A program made the position numbers and the translations under genes. The notes under the pieces were generated by a model. The model had not been told where the DNA came from and did not search any database. It was given only the letters and a program-made list of their open reading frames with translations. This document shows positions 7,547-8,391 of a stretch of DNA of 8,391 nt, piece by piece (within the stretch, counting starts at the first letter, position 1; each line of letters opens with the position of its first letter). This stretch comes from DATKQI01 sp035532755 (GTDB taxonomy: Bacteria; Pseudomonadota; Alphaproteobacteria; Acetobacterales; Acetobacteraceae), in assembly GCA_035532755.1 (NCBI GenBank), contig DATKQI010000387.1, forward strand, positions 1 to 8,391, written 5' to 3'.

Positions 7547-8391
7547 TATTTTTCTCCCTGTCGGAATTGGCCGGTTGTCACGGATGCGGCATCGTATCCC
7601 CCGCCGCCGGGCGTTTCGATCACGAACGCATCACCGGGGGCAAGCTCGGCCCTGTCCGTGCCGGTGAGCGCATCGATCCGGCCGCCGATGCGCTCCACCC
7701 ATTGGCGGCCCGGTGCGCCATCATCGCCGCCGCCGAGGCCGAACGGCGGCACGGCGCGGCGCGAGGCGACCACCACGACCGTCATCGGCGCGAGGAAGCG
7801 GATGCGCCGCACCGCGCCATCCCCGCCCCGCCAGCGCCCCGCGCCACCCGATCCGCGGCGGATGGAGAACGTCTCCAGCCGCACCGGATAGCGCAATTCC
7901 AGCACCTCCGGGTCTGTCATGCGCGTATTGGTCATGTGCGTCTGGATCGCCGAGCAGCCATCGAAACCGGGGCCGGCGCCGGTGCCGCCGCAGATCGTTT
8001 CGTAGTACTGGTGCGTGGCATCGCCGAACAGCACGTTGTTCATCGTCGCCTGGCTGCACGCCATGGTTCCGCGTGCGCCGAACAACGCATGGCAGACGGC
8101 CTGGGAGATTTCGGTGTTCCCCGCCACCACCGCCGCCCCCGGCGCGGGCGAGAGGAAGGTGCCGGGCGGGATCACGATGCGCAGCGGCTTGAGGCAGCCA
8201 TCGTTCAGCGGAATGTCGTCGCCCACGAGGCAGCGGAACACATACAGCACCACCGCGCGCGTCACCGCCGGCGGGGCGTTGAAATTGCCCGGGTGCTGCG
8301 TGCTGGTGCCGGTGAAATCCACCACCGCCGTGCGCCCTGTCCGATCGACCGAGACGCAGACACGCAGATCGCGGCCATTGTCCATCCGGTA
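7546..8391 (-). CDS. Hydantoinase B/5-oxoprolinase (HyuB) family protein, C-terminal part (5' end outside window)
   Basis: The frame is open from the window edge at 8391 to TAA at 7548-7546, giving 281 residues. The Met at 8385 is internal, not a start. Family signatures are VDFTGTSTQHPGNFNAPPAV, then VLYVFRCL, NDGCLKPLRIVIPPGTFLSP, VVAGNTEISQ, the Gly-rich ICGGTGAGPGFDG, TDPEVLELRYPVRLE, RRGSGGAGRWRGGDGAVR and VPPFGLGGGDDGAPGR, ending at VIETPGGGGYDA. These match the C-terminal half of HyuB subunits and of fused ATP-dependent 5-oxoprolinases. Such enzymes, usually with an ATP-binding HyuA part, open cyclic amides such as 5-oxoproline or hydantoins. Acetone and acetophenone carboxylases are related, so the exact reaction is open. 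The HyuA part should lie upstream, outside the window. It is coupled to the binding-protein gene by a TAATG overlap. Confidence 0.9.
   Translation of the reverse strand, partial: YRMDNGRDLRVCVSVDRTGRTAVVDFTGTSTQHPGNFNAPPAVTRAVVLYVFRCLVGDDIPLNDGCLKPLRIVIPPGTFLSPAPGAAVVAGNTEISQAVCHALFGARGTMACSQATMNNVLFGDATHQYYETICGGTGAGPGFDGCSAIQTHMTNTRMTDPEVLELRYPVRLETFSIRRGSGGAGRWRGGDGAVRRIRFLAPMTVVVVASRRAVPPFGLGGGDDGAPGRQWVERIGGRIDALTGTDRAELAPGDAFVIETPGGGGYDAASVTTGQFRQGEK
7554..7559 (-). promoter_or_regulatory. Strong ribosome binding site of the binding-protein gene
   Basis: On the minus strand AGGGAG is followed by 7 bases (AAAAATA) and ATG at 7546-7544. It lies inside the last codons of the upstream enzyme gene. 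It is the best ribosome site in the operon, fitting the usual excess of binding protein over membrane subunits. Confidence 0.7.

Noticed and set aside
6059..7891. A 610-codon plus-strand open frame across livH, the binding-protein gene and the HyuB-type gene
   Set aside because: Same reasoning: no recognisable domain, and it crosses three genes with clear family motifs on the minus strand.

Overview
The window is high-GC DNA with the gene content of an alphaproteobacterium. Acetobacteraceae or a relative is a guess from codon use and protein style, not something the sequence proves. It falls into three blocks.

(1) Left edge, 1 to about 120. This is the 3' end of an IS630-family insertion sequence: the last 34 residues of its transposase plus a short end sequence. 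It runs directly into the 3' end of an isocitrate lyase gene (aceA, minus strand). The transposase and aceA reading frames converge and overlap by 11 bases, so the stop codon and last residues of the aceA product probably come from the IS.

(2) Glyoxylate-shunt locus, 96 to 3016. aceA (minus) and a RamB/ScfR-type regulator gene (plus) diverge from a 134-bp, comparatively AT-rich control region. That region holds a 9-bp inverted repeat with arms 59 bp apart, tandem TTTGTAAA-like boxes and plausible promoters in both directions. RamB/ScfR proteins sense short-chain acyl-CoA status and control acetate or propionate assimilation genes, so the layout suggests local control of aceA and self-control of the regulator.

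(3) Transport and catabolic operon, minus strand, 8391 down to 3026. The order of transcription is a hydantoinase B/5-oxoprolinase-type subunit (5' end outside the window), a periplasmic substrate-binding protein with a signal peptide, livH, livM, livG and livF. The parts make a complete branched-chain-amino-acid-type (HAAT) ABC importer. Four of the five junctions overlap by 1, 4, 11 and 4 bases, and the fifth gap is 25 bp, so this reads as one translationally coupled operon. The enzyme gene suggests that the cargo is a lactam, hydantoin or amide-like compound such as 5-oxoproline rather than leucine; this is inference. The operon ends 9 bp from the convergent regulator gene, with no visible terminator.

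No RNA genes, CRISPR arrays or phage genes were seen. Apart from the IS junction and the control region, this is conventional metabolic DNA, and I see no clearly undescribed system in it.
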